64,000 nt of DNA from the NCBI RefSeq assembly GCF_007018905.1, contig NZ_CP041402.1, positions 5,134,001 through 5,198,000 on the forward strand. The letters run 5' to 3'. Source of the stretch: Tardiphaga sp. vice304 (GTDB taxonomy: Bacteria; Pseudomonadota; Alphaproteobacteria; Rhizobiales; Xanthobacteraceae). Made by a program: the position numbers and the translations under genes. Under the pieces are notes generated by a model. That model was given only the letters and a program-made list of their open reading frames with translations, was not told the DNA's origin and did not search any database. Position 1 is the stretch's first letter. The number at the start of each line of letters is the position of its first letter. Of the stretch, positions 43,495-52,529 are shown one piece after another.

Positions 43495-45206
43495 GCGCGT
43501 TCTCCCGAAAGAGCATGTGCCGCAGCGCGATTGCCTGCAGGTTGTGGATGCGACGGCACGGCTCTGCCGGTGAGGCGATGGACCAACGCTTCAGGATCCG
43601 ACGGCGCATGATGGCCGCGCCACGCAATATGGTAGTCGGGTCGCACCAGCAAGAGACCTTCGACAGGCCGCTCCGGGCCGGCCTCGTCAGGCGACAGTTC
43701 AATCAGCGTCAGGGAAACGCTGTTGCGGACAGCGGCCTCAAGCAAATCCGTCACGTCGCAAGCCGGGTCGTAACGCAACAGTGTGTAACCGGGGCCCATC
43801 GCGTCGAAGACGGAGCGGCCGTCCTTCAGCCAGATATGCGGCATCCTGGCGCCCGGCACGGTCGATGGTGTGAAATCACCCATCGTATAGGATGGAGCCG
43901 TCTCACCGTCATACGCGATCGCCGGCGACCGGTCGTAGAAATAGCCGAAGTTCAGTCCCGCGCAGCAGTACTGTTTGACATTGAGCTCGTAGGCAGCCCG
44001 ACCGACCGTCGCGCGGGCCTCCGCGCCAGCCTCTGAGTCTTCCTCGATCGACGCAGGCACCGCGGCGCGCTGGCCGATGCTGGCAATCGCGTGCTCCATG
44101 GCAAACCGCGACACCTGTTCGGTGATCGGCTGACGTTCGGCCTCATAGGCATCGAGAAGGCCGACGTCCGCCCAGCCGTTGAGATGCGCAGCCAGCATCC
44201 AGCACAGCGAAACCGCATCTGCGATCCCGGCATTCATCCCATAGCCGGCGTATGGCATCCAAAGATGCGCGGCATCGCCGCAGATGAACGCGCGACGGTC
44301 GCGGAAGCGATCGGCAACGAGACGGCGACCCACCCAATCCTCCTTGCTGACGACCCGGTAAACAAAGTCAGGGCCAACACCGAGGATCGTGCGGATCGCC
44401 CAGTCACGATCAACAGTATCGAATTCGGGCTCGTCCGGTTTCAGATGGTTGTGAATCAGCCACCGGTCATGCCCGTCGATGGCAACGACTGTGCCGGTCC
44501 GGCGCGGGTTGAGCGACAGCACCATCCAGGCCGGCGTATGCGGCTGCATCAAGGTCTTGAGATCGGGGGCATCGATGAGCGTCGATTGGACGCGCTGGAT
44601 AATCGGGGTTCCGACGAAAGCTGCGCCGATCAGCTTGCGCGTCAACGACCTCCCTCCGTCGCACCCAATGAGGAAGCGGCAGCGGATGGTGAAAGCGCGG
44701 TCCCCATCGAGTTCGCGAGCGTCGACCGAGACACCCGAGAGATCCTGATCGAAATGCACCATCTCGGTGCGAGGCAGGATCGTAATCTTGGGATTGGCAA
44801 CAGCACTCGCGAACAGGATGGGCTCCAGATAGATCTGGTTGATGCGGTGCGGGGGTTCGGGGGTCGGCCACCACGTGTCAGGACCATCGGTCGCAGTATA
44901 GCGTGTCGCACGCGACGGAATGACGATGCGGGCGAGTTCGATGCCGGTTGCGGTAGTGCGATACGAACAATCGTTTGGGAAGTCGGCCGGCAGGCCGGCA
45001 TCGCGGAGCTTGGTGACGATGCCGAGTCGGCGAAAGACCTCCATCGACCGGGCCGAAACGTGATTGCATTTGACGTTGGGCGGCTCACCGGCGTGCCGGG
45101 TCTCGATCACAATGACATCGATCCCTCGGGACGCGAGGTCCAGCGCCGCGGTGAGTCCGACCGGACCTGCGCCGACGACGACGACGGACGTCTCATAATT
45201 CTGCAT
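43491..45206 (-). CDS. FAD-dependent monooxygenase (aromatic hydroxylase type)
   Basis: 571 residues, PheA/TfdB or MhpA-like family. FAD-binding motifs: VVVVGAGPVGLTAALDLASRG near residue 7-28, the second motif CDGGRSLTRKLIG near 158 and the third FICGDAAHLWMPYAGYGMNAGIADAV near 285-315. The C-terminal 150 residues hold a thioredoxin-like domain as in phenol hydroxylases. The substrate is probably a hydroxylated aromatic. ATG 45206 has GGGAAGG six bases upstream; the frame is open to 45254. Divergent from a LysR regulator that probably controls it. Confidence 0.9.
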   Translation of the reverse strand: MQNYETSVVVVGAGPVGLTAALDLASRGIDVIVIETRHAGEPPNVKCNHVSARSMEVFRRLGIVTKLRDAGLPADFPNDCSYRTTATGIELARIVIPSRATRYTATDGPDTWWPTPEPPHRINQIYLEPILFASAVANPKITILPRTEMVHFDQDLSGVSVDARELDGDRAFTIRCRFLIGCDGGRSLTRKLIGAAFVGTPIIQRVQSTLIDAPDLKTLMQPHTPAWMVLSLNPRRTGTVVAIDGHDRWLIHNHLKPDEPEFDTVDRDWAIRTILGVGPDFVYRVVSKEDWVGRRLVADRFRDRRAFICGDAAHLWMPYAGYGMNAGIADAVSLCWMLAAHLNGWADVGLLDAYEAERQPITEQVSRFAMEHAIASIGQRAAVPASIEEDSEAGAEARATVGRAAYELNVKQYCCAGLNFGYFYDRSPAIAYDGETAPSYTMGDFTPSTVPGARMPHIWLKDGRSVFDAMGPGYTLLRYDPACDVTDLLEAAVRNSVSLTLIELSPDEAGPERPVEGLLLVRPDYHIAWRGHHAPSDPEALVHRLTGRAVPSHPQPAGNRAAAHALSGERA

Positions 45207-45265
45207 CGTTACCTTCCCCGACTGCGTCTGCGCGCATTGCCTCGAGGCTAACAAGAAATCTTGAT

Positions 45266-45279
45266 AAGAGAATTCTCTT
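45266..45279. promoter_or_regulatory. 14-bp perfect palindrome in the monooxygenase-LysR divergent region
   Basis: AAGAGAATTCTCTT is a perfect palindrome 60 bases upstream of the monooxygenase start, flanked on the left by CTTGATAAG-like sequence that recurs at 45291-45299. Likely part of the operator region. Confidence 0.5.
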
Positions 45280-45283
45280 TCTC

Positions 45284-45306
45284 AGGTATACTTGATAAGT
45301 CTACCT
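45284..45306. promoter_or_regulatory. 23-bp interrupted dyad directly before the LysR start
   Basis: Arms AGGTA and ACTT (45284-45288, 45290-45293) mirror AAGT and TACCT (45297-45300, 45302-45306) around a GAT centre. It ends one base before the LysR ATG, where an autoregulatory LysR site would lie. Confidence 0.55.
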
Positions 45307-45307
45307 G

Positions 45308-46234
45308 ATGAACATTACGCTTCGCCAGCTAGAAGCCCTGGTCGCAGTAAGCCGCGCCAATTCCATGACGCGCGCAGCCGAACAACTGCACGTCACCCAA
45401 GCGGCAATCAGCTTGCTGCTCCGCCAGCTTGAATTGCATTTGGGCGTCCGGCTGTTCGATCGCACGACAAGGTCTTGCACGCCGACGGCAGCCGGGCGTG
45501 AGGCCATACAGGCCGCAGAACGCATCCTCGGCGACACCCTCGGCCTCTCGCGCCAGATGCGCAGTTTGTCGGAAGCTCGAACCGGCACGGTAGTGTTCGT
45601 CGCATCGGCCGGCGCAGCCTCGGCACTTATGCCTGCGGTGCTGGCCGATTTTCGCACGGCGTATCCCGGCGTTGACGTCATCATGCGCGATGTCGCAGCC
45701 GACCAGCTTGTCGGCACGCTTCTCGCGTCGGACGCCGAGTTCGCGATCGGCAGCGTCGATGGGCCAGTGCCCGATGTCACACTGACGCCCCTGGTCAAAG
45801 GGCGCCTGAGCGCCATTGGCTGGCCGGGCTGTCCGATCGCATCGATGCAAACGCTGTCTTGGGACGAACTCGCCACGTTGCCGACCATCGCGATGCGGCA
45901 CGACACCTTGATCCGCGCCCAGATCGACCGCCGGCTGGCGCGCGACGGCAAAACACTTGTTCCGACCCACGAGGTGTCCCTTATCAACACCGCACTGTCG
46001 ATGACAGCGAAGGGCATCGGCTACGCGATCTTGCCGTCCTATATGATGCCTACGGAACAGTATCCGGGACTGATCGCCTTCCCGCTGGTGCGACCGGCGA
46101 TCATGCGCCAGTTATCCTGGATCCAGCAGACCGGCCGCGGGCTGTCACCGGCAGCGCGACAATTTCAGAAAATGACCGCTCGCGTCGTCGCCAGCGCACA
46201 CGCCACAGCCATTGCGCGGCGCCCAGTCGCATAG
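45308..46234 (+). CDS. LysR-family transcriptional regulator
   Basis: 308 residues with a normal LysR layout: N-terminal winged helix-turn-helix (LRQLEALVAVSRANSMTRAA, then QAAISLLLRQLELHLGVRLFDRT) and a C-terminal effector domain of two periplasmic-binding-like lobes. Divergent from the monooxygenase-Bug operon and separated by about 100 bases that hold two dyads, the typical arrangement for a LysR regulator and its target. The co-inducer is unknown but is probably the substrate or product of the monooxygenase. Confidence 0.94.
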   Translation: MNITLRQLEALVAVSRANSMTRAAEQLHVTQAAISLLLRQLELHLGVRLFDRTTRSCTPTAAGREAIQAAERILGDTLGLSRQMRSLSEARTGTVVFVASAGAASALMPAVLADFRTAYPGVDVIMRDVAADQLVGTLLASDAEFAIGSVDGPVPDVTLTPLVKGRLSAIGWPGCPIASMQTLSWDELATLPTIAMRHDTLIRAQIDRRLARDGKTLVPTHEVSLINTALSMTAKGIGYAILPSYMMPTEQYPGLIAFPLVRPAIMRQLSWIQQTGRGLSPAARQFQKMTARVVASAHATAIARRPVA

Positions 46235-46370
46235 CGCGGGATACCTGTATGGTCACCTCTGCAGGGGCCGGGCAACGGAAGGCGGCGGCGAGCGTTGCCG
46301 TAATCCCACAGTAAGAGCCCCCTTCATTGAGAGCCCCGGTCCGTCATTGACATCGGCTTCCATCGCCTGC

Positions 46371-46389
46371 GATGTTACAATGTAACATC
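46371..46389. promoter_or_regulatory. Zur-like palindrome upstream of the DUF2946-TonB receptor pair
   Basis: GATGTTACAATGTAACATC is a perfect 19-bp palindrome, TGTTACA-type like Zur boxes (TGTTATANNATAACA pattern). It stands 47 bases before the DUF2946 ATG at 46437 and inside the probable promoter. A ZnuD-like receptor in the same operon supports zinc control. Confidence 0.65.
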
Positions 46390-46436
46390 GGGGCGATATG
46401 GAGAGTATCCATGCCCGAGGCAAGGCGCCTGACGGC

Positions 46437-46796
46437 ATGAAGTGGTTTCGGACACACATCAGGAATGGATCGCGACTGGCGCTGCTCGCGCTGGCGATCC
46501 AGCTCGTGCTGTCGTTCGGCCATGTCCACCCGGCGCGAGCGCAGGCGCCAGCCGGCTCGGCCATCGAGTCGCTTCACCTTCCGGCCGACCAGCTTCCTGC
46601 ATCCGACCAGCATCCCGCCGACCATTGCGACATCTGCGCCGTCCTCTCGATGGCCGGCACCGTGCTGGCCGCATCGCCACCCGCGCTGCCGCCGCCGCCT
46701 GCAACAGACTTCCGGCTGCTCGATGCGCGCGAGCAGTTCGTTGATCGCGCCGCGTCCGGCGTCGCGTTCCAGCCGCGCGGCCCACCCCTCGCCTGA
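46437..46796 (+). CDS. DUF2946-type protein
   Basis: 119 residues. An N-terminal signal or membrane segment (LALLALAIQLVLSFGHVH) is followed by an exported segment with histidines and two cysteines (DQHPADHCDICAVLSMAG), a possible metal site, and a proline-rich tail. DUF2946 proteins often lie near TonB receptors and metal genes. The frame is open to an ATG at 46398, only eight bases from the palindrome; the ATG at 46437 fits the family better. It precedes the TonB receptor by 120 bases and probably belongs to the same operon. Confidence 0.72.
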   Translation: MKWFRTHIRNGSRLALLALAIQLVLSFGHVHPARAQAPAGSAIESLHLPADQLPASDQHPADHCDICAVLSMAGTVLAASPPALPPPPATDFRLLDAREQFVDRAASGVAFQPRGPPLA

Positions 46797-46916
46797 CCTC
46801 CGACCTTTGCTGATCGCCGCCCCGTCGCGGCGGTCGTTCTAAAGTCGACCTGCGCCGTGCAGGTCCCGGTTGGCGTGCCGCTCCTGCGGCGCTGCTGGTA
46901 CAGTCAGGACACCTCC

Positions 46917-49265
46917 ATGCCCATCCGCTTCCACCATGCCGTCTTGCTCGGCGGCTCCGCCATCGCCGGCCTCGGTCTGCTTGATGGCACCGCGCTCGCC
47001 CAGAGCGCCGCGCCCATTGAACTGCCCACCATCTCCGTCACCGCGCCGAGCCCGATCGTGCGGCGCAAGCCGGCCGTCGCCCGCGCGCCGGTGCGCGTGG
47101 CCCGCACCGCGCCCGGCCGCAATGCCGGTACGCCCCCCGAGACCGTGGCCGCGCTGGCGCCACAGCGCGGCGTGCTGCCCGTCGTCACCGACCAGTTCGC
47201 CACCGTCACCGTGGTGCCCACCGAAGAGTTGCGCCGCTCCGGCGCCACCACGCTCGGCGACCTGCTGGGCAACAAGCCCGGCATCACCGCCTCGGGCTAC
47301 GCGCCGGGCGCGGCCAGCCGGCCGATCATCCGCGGCCTCGACGTCAACCGCGTCGGCATCGTCGAGAACGGCATCGCCAGCAACGGCGCCTCCGATCTCG
47401 GCGAGGACCACTTCGTGCCGGTCGATCCGTTCGCGGCCAATCAGATCGAGGTGATCCGCGGCCCCGCGACCTTGCGCTACGGCTCGCAATCGATCGGCGG
47501 CGTGGTGTCGTCGAGCAACAACCGGATCCCCGACGCGATGCCGGCCTGCGCCACCGCGCCGTTCCAGAGCTACGGCCTGCCGGCGAAGGCGCCTGTGCTG
47601 GGCGCCGCGCCCTGCATGAATGCCGAAACGCGGACCTCGATCTCCTCGGCCGATCGCGGCGTGGAGGGCGGCGTGCTGCTCGATGCCGCCGGCGGCAATG
47701 TCGCCCTGCATGCCGACGTCTACGGCCGCCGCGGCGGCGACTACAATGTGCCGAGCTACCCCTATGCCGCCCCCGGCCTCGCCTTCAACGGCCGGCAGCC
47801 GAACTCATCGAACCAATCCAGCGGCGCCTCGATCGGCGGCTCCTATATTTTCGACGGCGGCTTCATCGGCGCGGCCCTGACGCAGAACGATACGGTCTAT
47901 CGGATTCCCGGCCCCGAAGGCGCTCAAGTGGGGACGCGGATCGTCGGCCACCAGACCAAGTTCACCACCAAGGGCGAGTACCGTCCGGATTCGGCGGCGA
48001 TCGAGGCGGTCCGGTTCTGGGCCGGGATCACCGACTACCGCCACAACGAGGTCGGCCGCGCCGATGCCGCGGATCCCGCCAGCGACGGCGTCCGCCAGAC
48101 CTTCACCAACAAGGAGCAGGAAGGCCGCGTCGAGCTGCAGATGATGCCGTTCGACGCCCGCTTCGCTACCGTGACCACCGCGTTCGGCGTGCAGGCCAGC
48201 CATCAGGAGCTGACGGCGCCGAGCCCGGACGATCCGAACAGCCCGCTCAACGGATTGTTCTCGCCCAACAAGAACACCCGCGTCGCCGGCTACGTGTTCA
48301 ACGAGTTGAAGTTCACCGAGACCACCAAGGCCCAGGTCGCCGGCCGCATCGAGCACGTCAACCTCACCGGCACCACGCCGAGCCTGATCCCGCAACTGTT
48401 CGATCTCGCCGCCAATCCCGGCGACATCGGTGCTGCGACCGGGCGCGATTTGTCGTTCGCGCCGAAGAGCTTCAGCCTCGGCCTGATCCAGGCGCTGCCT
48501 TACGACCTCATCGCCAGCGTCACCGGGCAATATGTCGAGCGCGCGCCGAAGGCGGCCGAGCTGTTTTCGCGCGGCGGGCATGATGCGACGACCACCTTCG
48601 ACATCGGCAATCCCAACCTCGGCATCGAGACGGCGAAGTCGGTGGAAGTGGCGCTAAGCAAGGCGACCGGCCCGTTCCGCTTCGAGATCACCGGCTACTA
48701 CACGCAGTTCAACGGCTTCATCTACCGCCGCCTCACCGGCAACTCGTGCGACGGCGCGAGCTGCATCGCGGGCGCCGGGCTAGAGCTGAACCAGGCGATC
48801 TACTCGCAGCGCGATGCCACCTTCCGCGGCGGCGAATTCCAGAGCCAGCTCGACGTCTCGCAATTCTACGGCGGCACCTGGGGCATCGAGACCCAGGCCG
48901 ACGTGGTGCGCGCGACCTTTGCCGACGGCACCAACGTGCCGCGGATTCCGCCGGTGCGCGCCGGCGGCGGCCTGTTCTGGCGCGACGCCAACTGGCTGAC
49001 GCGGGTCAACCTGCTGCATGCCTTCGCGCAGAACGACGTCGCCGTGATCGCGGAGACGCCGACCAACGGCTACAATCTGCTGAAGGCGGAGGTAAGCTAC
49101 AACACAAGGCTCGATCCGCGGATCTACGGCGCCAAGGAGATGACGGTGGGCGTGGTCGGCAACAACCTACTCAACGAGAACATCCGCAACGCGTCGTCCT
49201 ACAACAAGAACGACGTGCTGCAGCCGGGGTTGAATGTAAGGGCGTTTGCGAATTTGAAGTTCTGA
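46917..49265 (+). CDS. TonB-dependent outer-membrane receptor, ZnuD-like
   Basis: 782 residues. Signal peptide ends near AQ-SAAPIELP, then a TonB box-like ISVTA, a plug domain (about 85-220) with RRSGATTLGDLLGNKPGIT, ASRPIIRGLDVNRVGIVENG, EDHFVPVDPFAANQIEVIRGP and TLRYGSQSIGGVV, and a beta-barrel ending in ...VRAFANLKF with the terminal aromatic. The plug segments match zinc receptors of the ZnuD group, so uptake of zinc is likely, though heme cannot be excluded. ATG 46917 has AGGA seven to eight bases upstream. In an operon with DUF2946 behind a Zur-like palindrome. Confidence 0.9.
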   Translation: MPIRFHHAVLLGGSAIAGLGLLDGTALAQSAAPIELPTISVTAPSPIVRRKPAVARAPVRVARTAPGRNAGTPPETVAALAPQRGVLPVVTDQFATVTVVPTEELRRSGATTLGDLLGNKPGITASGYAPGAASRPIIRGLDVNRVGIVENGIASNGASDLGEDHFVPVDPFAANQIEVIRGPATLRYGSQSIGGVVSSSNNRIPDAMPACATAPFQSYGLPAKAPVLGAAPCMNAETRTSISSADRGVEGGVLLDAAGGNVALHADVYGRRGGDYNVPSYPYAAPGLAFNGRQPNSSNQSSGASIGGSYIFDGGFIGAALTQNDTVYRIPGPEGAQVGTRIVGHQTKFTTKGEYRPDSAAIEAVRFWAGITDYRHNEVGRADAADPASDGVRQTFTNKEQEGRVELQMMPFDARFATVTTAFGVQASHQELTAPSPDDPNSPLNGLFSPNKNTRVAGYVFNELKFTETTKAQVAGRIEHVNLTGTTPSLIPQLFDLAANPGDIGAATGRDLSFAPKSFSLGLIQALPYDLIASVTGQYVERAPKAAELFSRGGHDATTTFDIGNPNLGIETAKSVEVALSKATGPFRFEITGYYTQFNGFIYRRLTGNSCDGASCIAGAGLELNQAIYSQRDATFRGGEFQSQLDVSQFYGGTWGIETQADVVRATFADGTNVPRIPPVRAGGGLFWRDANWLTRVNLLHAFAQNDVAVIAETPTNGYNLLKAEVSYNTRLDPRIYGAKEMTVGVVGNNLLNENIRNASSYNKNDVLQPGLNVRAFANLKF

Positions 49266-49280
49266 GTTCCGCTCGCTGTC

Positions 49281-49414
49281 ACCTCTCCCGTAGGGAGAGG
49301 TCGGATGTGCGAGCGCAGCGAGGACATCCGGGTGAGGGGTTTGGGACTTCGAATGACGGTGTGCCCCTCACCCGACCGGCTTCGCCGGTCGACCTCTCCC
49401 CGCCGGGGAGAGGT
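49281..49414. repeat. Palindromic repeat (family B)
   Basis: Begins ACCTCTCCCGTAGGGAGAGG and ends GACCTCTCCCCGCCGGGGAG; inside are GGGTGAGGGG and CCCCTCACCC in inverted order and the hairpin GACCGGCTTCGCCGGTC. It sits between the TonB receptor and a convergent gene. Confidence 0.7.
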
Positions 49415-49428
49415 AAGGCTACAGCGCG

Positions 49429-49941
49429 TTATTTGGCCGCGTCCCAGTCCGGGCGCACCGCGCCGGCGAGGCCCTCGGCGGCGCCCTCTTCCAGTTCCAG
49501 CACCAGCAGCCGCTTCTTATCGACCGGGCCGGGCATCGTCACGGTGCCCGGCGGAATCAGCTTGAAGCCGACGCGGGCATAATAGGGTTCGTCGCCGACC
49601 AGCACGATCAGCCGGTGGCCGGCCTTTCGCGCGTCAGAGATGGCGCGGTCGAGCAAAGCCCGGCCGACGCCGCGGCTGCGGAACGGCGGCTCCACCGTGA
49701 GGGGGCCGAGCAGCAGCGCCCTGGTGTCGCCGACACAGATCGGCAGTTGCCGCACCGAGCCGACCAGCAGCGTGCCGATGCGGGCGGTGAAGGACAGCGC
49801 CAGCAGATGGCCGACCTGCTCGCGCAGCCGGTAGGCCGACAGCACGTAGCGGCCGGGGCCGAAGGTGCGGGCGTGCAGCCGCTCGACGATCTGGGCGTCG
49901 TTGGCGGTTTCCGCCAGAATGGTCAAAGAGAGATCGTTCAT
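49429..49941 (-). CDS. GNAT-family N-acetyltransferase (YhbS-like)
   Basis: 170 residues. The acetyl-CoA loop is LTVEPPFRSRGVGRALLDRAI near residue 81-101, and VGDEPYYARVGFKLIPP near 117-133 is the YhbS/MnaT pattern. The frame is open to 49980; the ATG at 49941 (MNDLSLTILAE) is the family's beginning. Substrate unknown. Confidence 0.87.
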   Translation of the reverse strand: MNDLSLTILAETANDAQIVERLHARTFGPGRYVLSAYRLREQVGHLLALSFTARIGTLLVGSVRQLPICVGDTRALLLGPLTVEPPFRSRGVGRALLDRAISDARKAGHRLIVLVGDEPYYARVGFKLIPPGTVTMPGPVDKKRLLVLELEEGAAEGLAGAVRPDWDAAK

Positions 49942-49985
49942 GTCGGGCGCGGAATAGCATCTGGCGGCGCCCCGGTCCATCGCGG

Positions 49986-50474
49986 TCAGTCGCGCCAGGT
50001 GATGCCGGCCGGCCGGCCGTGCAATACCTCGGCAAGCCGTAGCCTTGTGCCCTCGGTGGTGTCAGACGGCAACGAATCGAGGGCGAAGAAGCCGGTTTCG
50101 GCGATCTCGCGGTTCGGCTCGGGAGCCCGGTCCTGGCGAAACTGCCGGACCACATAGACCGCGACGTGGTCGCGCGGCGAGACGTGGCTGTTGAGATAGA
50201 CGCCGAGCAGCACAGGCTCGCCCAGCACCTCGATGCGGCCCTCTTCCATCAATTCGCGCAGCATCGCCTCGCGAAAGCTCTGGCCGACCTCGACGCCGCC
50301 GCCCGGCAGGTACCAGCCGGAGACATAGGTATGCCGGACCAGGAAGACGCGGTTGTCGGCATCGAGCACCACGGCGCGGACGCCGAGCGTCATGCCGCGG
50401 GCGACGCGGAAATACAGATGGAAGATTTTTCGCAGATACGGCTCGAGCCGCAGCCGCAGGGTCGGGGTGGTCAT
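49986..50474 (-). CDS. Nudix hydrolase
   Basis: 162 residues. The Nudix box GGGVEVGQSFREAMLREL-MEEGRIE is intact near residues 58-82, and the region before (VRHTYVSGWYLPGGG) has the usual substrate loop. The substrate is unknown; small Nudix proteins hydrolyse nucleotide sugars, ADP-ribose or dNTPs. The ATG at 50474 is where similarity begins; an open frame continues to 50693 as an artefact of GC content. Five bases separate its end from the upstream end of the GNAT frame. Confidence 0.88.
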   Translation of the reverse strand: MTTPTLRLRLEPYLRKIFHLYFRVARGMTLGVRAVVLDADNRVFLVRHTYVSGWYLPGGGVEVGQSFREAMLRELMEEGRIEVLGEPVLLGVYLNSHVSPRDHVAVYVVRQFRQDRAPEPNREIAETGFFALDSLPSDTTEGTRLRLAEVLHGRPAGITWRD

Positions 50475-50610
50475 CGCGGGCGAAGTCCTGGTCTGGCTGG
50501 CGGCTGGGTCTTGCGTAACATCCGCTACCTTGCCAAAACATTGAAAGATTTCACAGGGATGGTACGGACGTGACCCGGCTGAACACAACTTGCCGAACCG
50601 GCCGCCCGCG

Positions 50611-51492
50611 ATGACGGCGTTCACGCTCGCGCATCTGTCCGACGTGCACCTGCCGCCGCTGCCGCAACCCGCGATCGGCGAACTGCTGGGCAAGCGGATG
50701 CTCGGCTATATCAACTGGAAGCGCAACCGGCACCGCATCCACCAGAGCGACGTGTTGGACGCGCTGGTCGCCGACATCAAGGCGCAGGCGCCCGACCATA
50801 TCGCGGTCACCGGCGATCTCGTCAATCTCGCACACGCCGCCGAATTGGCGCCGGCGCGGCAATGGATCGAGGGAGTCGGCGCGCCTCAGCTTGTGAGTCT
50901 GGTGCCCGGCAATCACGACGCCTATACGCGCAACGCCGTGCCGCGCTTCGAGCAGACCTTTGGCGATTACATGCGCAGCGACACCGGGGCTGTGGGGTTT
51001 CCCTATCTGCAGAGGCGCGGACCGCTGGCGCTGATCGGGCTGTCCACCGCCGTGCCGACGGCGCCGTTCATGGCGACGGGAACGCTGGGTGCGGCGCAGC
51101 TCGCCACACTCGACCGCATGCTCGGCGAAGTGTCCGGCGCGGAGCTGTTTCGCGTGCTGATGATCCATCACCCGCTGCGGTCGAAGCACAAGCACAAGCG
51201 GCTGACCGATTCCGACGCGCTGCAAATGGTGCTGAAGCGCCACGGCGTTGAGCTGATCCTCCATGGCCACGACCACATCCATTCGACGATGTGGTTCGAG
51301 GGGCCGTCGTGCCGCATCCCGGCGATCGGCGTGCCCTCGGCGTCAGCGATCGCGCACGGACATCGGCCGGCGGCGGCATATAACCTGTTTGCGATCGAAC
51401 GCGCGGGCGATGCGTGGCGCTGCGAGCAGACGGTGCGCGGGTTCGGGGATGGAACGGGGATTCAGCAATTGCAGCGGGCCGCGCTGACCTAA
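50611..51492 (+). CDS. Metallophosphoesterase (calcineurin-like)
   Basis: 293 residues with all motifs of the calcineurin phosphoesterase fold: D-x-H in HLSDVHLPP at residue 9-17, GDLVNL near 70, GNHDAY near 108, MIHHPL near 190 and GHDHIH near 225. This metal-binding set is complete, so it should be an active phosphodiesterase, possibly of the cyclic-nucleotide (Icc-like) group. The substrate is not determined. ATG 50611; the frame is open to a TTG at 50590. Confidence 0.91.
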   Translation: MTAFTLAHLSDVHLPPLPQPAIGELLGKRMLGYINWKRNRHRIHQSDVLDALVADIKAQAPDHIAVTGDLVNLAHAAELAPARQWIEGVGAPQLVSLVPGNHDAYTRNAVPRFEQTFGDYMRSDTGAVGFPYLQRRGPLALIGLSTAVPTAPFMATGTLGAAQLATLDRMLGEVSGAELFRVLMIHHPLRSKHKHKRLTDSDALQMVLKRHGVELILHGHDHIHSTMWFEGPSCRIPAIGVPSASAIAHGHRPAAAYNLFAIERAGDAWRCEQTVRGFGDGTGIQQLQRAALT

Positions 51493-51497
51493 CAGTT

Positions 51498-51646
51498 TGT
51501 CATTCCGGGATGCGACAGACGGCGAAGCCGGATGGCGCAGGCCCGGAATCTTGAGATGTTCATCGTAACACTTCGAGGTTCCCCGCCACTCCAATTGGAG
51601 TGGCTGAGGTTCGCTCGCGCTGATGCGCTCGCGCCCCGGAACGACA
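51498..51646. repeat. Imperfect palindromic element (family A), copy 2
   Basis: Starts TGTCATTCCGGGATGCG and ends CGCCCCGGAACGACA. Internal GCCCGGAATCTTGAGATGTTC and TTCGAGGTTCC are in the same order as in the copies at 16080 and 60494. About 30 bases longer than copy 1 because of an inserted CCACTCCAATTGGAGTGG hairpin. Confidence 0.75.
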
Positions 51647-51654
51647 GTGAACCT

Positions 51655-52203
51655 TCAGTCCCCCTGCACCGCCACCACGAGTGCCACGGCGAACAGTGCC
51701 AGCGCGCCGACGATCACGCCCAGCAGGAATGGCCAGAACCGGCTGCGCGGCTTCGCCAGCGCCGTGGCCGGCGCCGGCGCCGGTGCCAGCGCGTGCTCGC
51801 GCTCGATCAGGCGGCGGGCGATGTAGTCGGTGACGGCTTTGACGATCGCGGTGACGTCATGCGATTCGGCCAGCACCACGCGGCCGAAGCGGGCGTCCTG
51901 CACGAAGCGATACATCCGCTTGTCGCGTCCCATCGCGACATGGGCGACCATGTCGATCCACAGCCGCGGCGCGTCGCCCTGGCTGATGCCGCGATCAAAG
52001 AGATCGACGCGCGCCGGAATTTCGTCGAACAGCGGGTCGAGCGCGTCGTTGAGGATTTCCAGCCGCGCCACTTCGGCATCGCGCAATTCAACCACCACGC
52101 CGCTGCGGTCCGCGGCTTCGATCCGGGCGCGGCGCAACGCATCGCGCAGCCGCAAGGGTTTGTCATCGTCCGAAGGGGTCCCGTAGGGTGACACGCTCGA
52201 CAT
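51655..52203 (-). CDS. Hypothetical protein with C-terminal membrane anchor
   Basis: 182 residues. The N-terminal 130 residues are soluble and mixed helix/strand (RDALRRARIEAADRSGVVVE, then LDPLFDEIPARVDLFDRGIS), a short Ala/Pro linker follows (ALAPAPAPATALAK) and one membrane helix ends the protein (FWPFLLGVIVGALALFAVAL). So the domain faces the cytoplasm and is tail-anchored. I recognise no enzyme motif; similar proteins occur as conserved hypotheticals in Bradyrhizobiaceae. ATG at 52203. Confidence 0.75.
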   Translation of the reverse strand: MSSVSPYGTPSDDDKPLRLRDALRRARIEAADRSGVVVELRDAEVARLEILNDALDPLFDEIPARVDLFDRGISQGDAPRLWIDMVAHVAMGRDKRMYRFVQDARFGRVVLAESHDVTAIVKAVTDYIARRLIEREHALAPAPAPATALAKPRSRFWPFLLGVIVGALALFAVALVVAVQGD

Positions 52204-52322
52204 ACTCCCGGCCTCAACGCTGGCCTGCACGGCAATTAACCTATCAGTAACCATAAGCCTCGAAAAGGCCGTTTGTTTCCAGACACTTCGGCCAGCCATG
52301 AGTTCGACTGGCCATGTTTGGG

Positions 52323-52465
52323 TCCCCTCCCCGCTTGCGGGGGAGGGTGGCCGCGCGCAGCGCGTACGGGAGAGGGGTGCCACGGGCGACAGAGCCTCTG
52401 GCTCCCCCTCTCCCTGACCCTCCCCCACCTAGCGAAGCTTCGCTTCGCCCGGTGGGGGAGGGGAC
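52323..52465. repeat. Palindromic repeat (family B)
   Basis: Starts TCCCCTCCCCGCTTGCGGGG and ends GGTGGGGGAGGGGA. Inside lie GGGTGGCCGCGCGCAGCGCG and the inverted CCCTCCCCCACC, with TAGCGAAGCTTCGCTTCGCC as in the 15196 copy. Confidence 0.7.
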
Positions 52466-52501
52466 ACTCCTGTCTGTGATCAGCCCCCCCCTAAACACCA
52501 A

Positions 52502-52529
52502 CGGCCCCATCCGTTGCCGGATGGAGCCG
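52502..52529 (-). terminator. Hairpin downstream of DUF4170, possible terminator
   Basis: CGGCCCCATCCG and CGGATGGAGCCG pair around TTGC with a single mismatch. On the minus strand it follows the DUF4170 stop by about 40 bases and is followed by TTGGTGTTTAGG, a weak T-tract, so termination is only probable. Confidence 0.45.
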
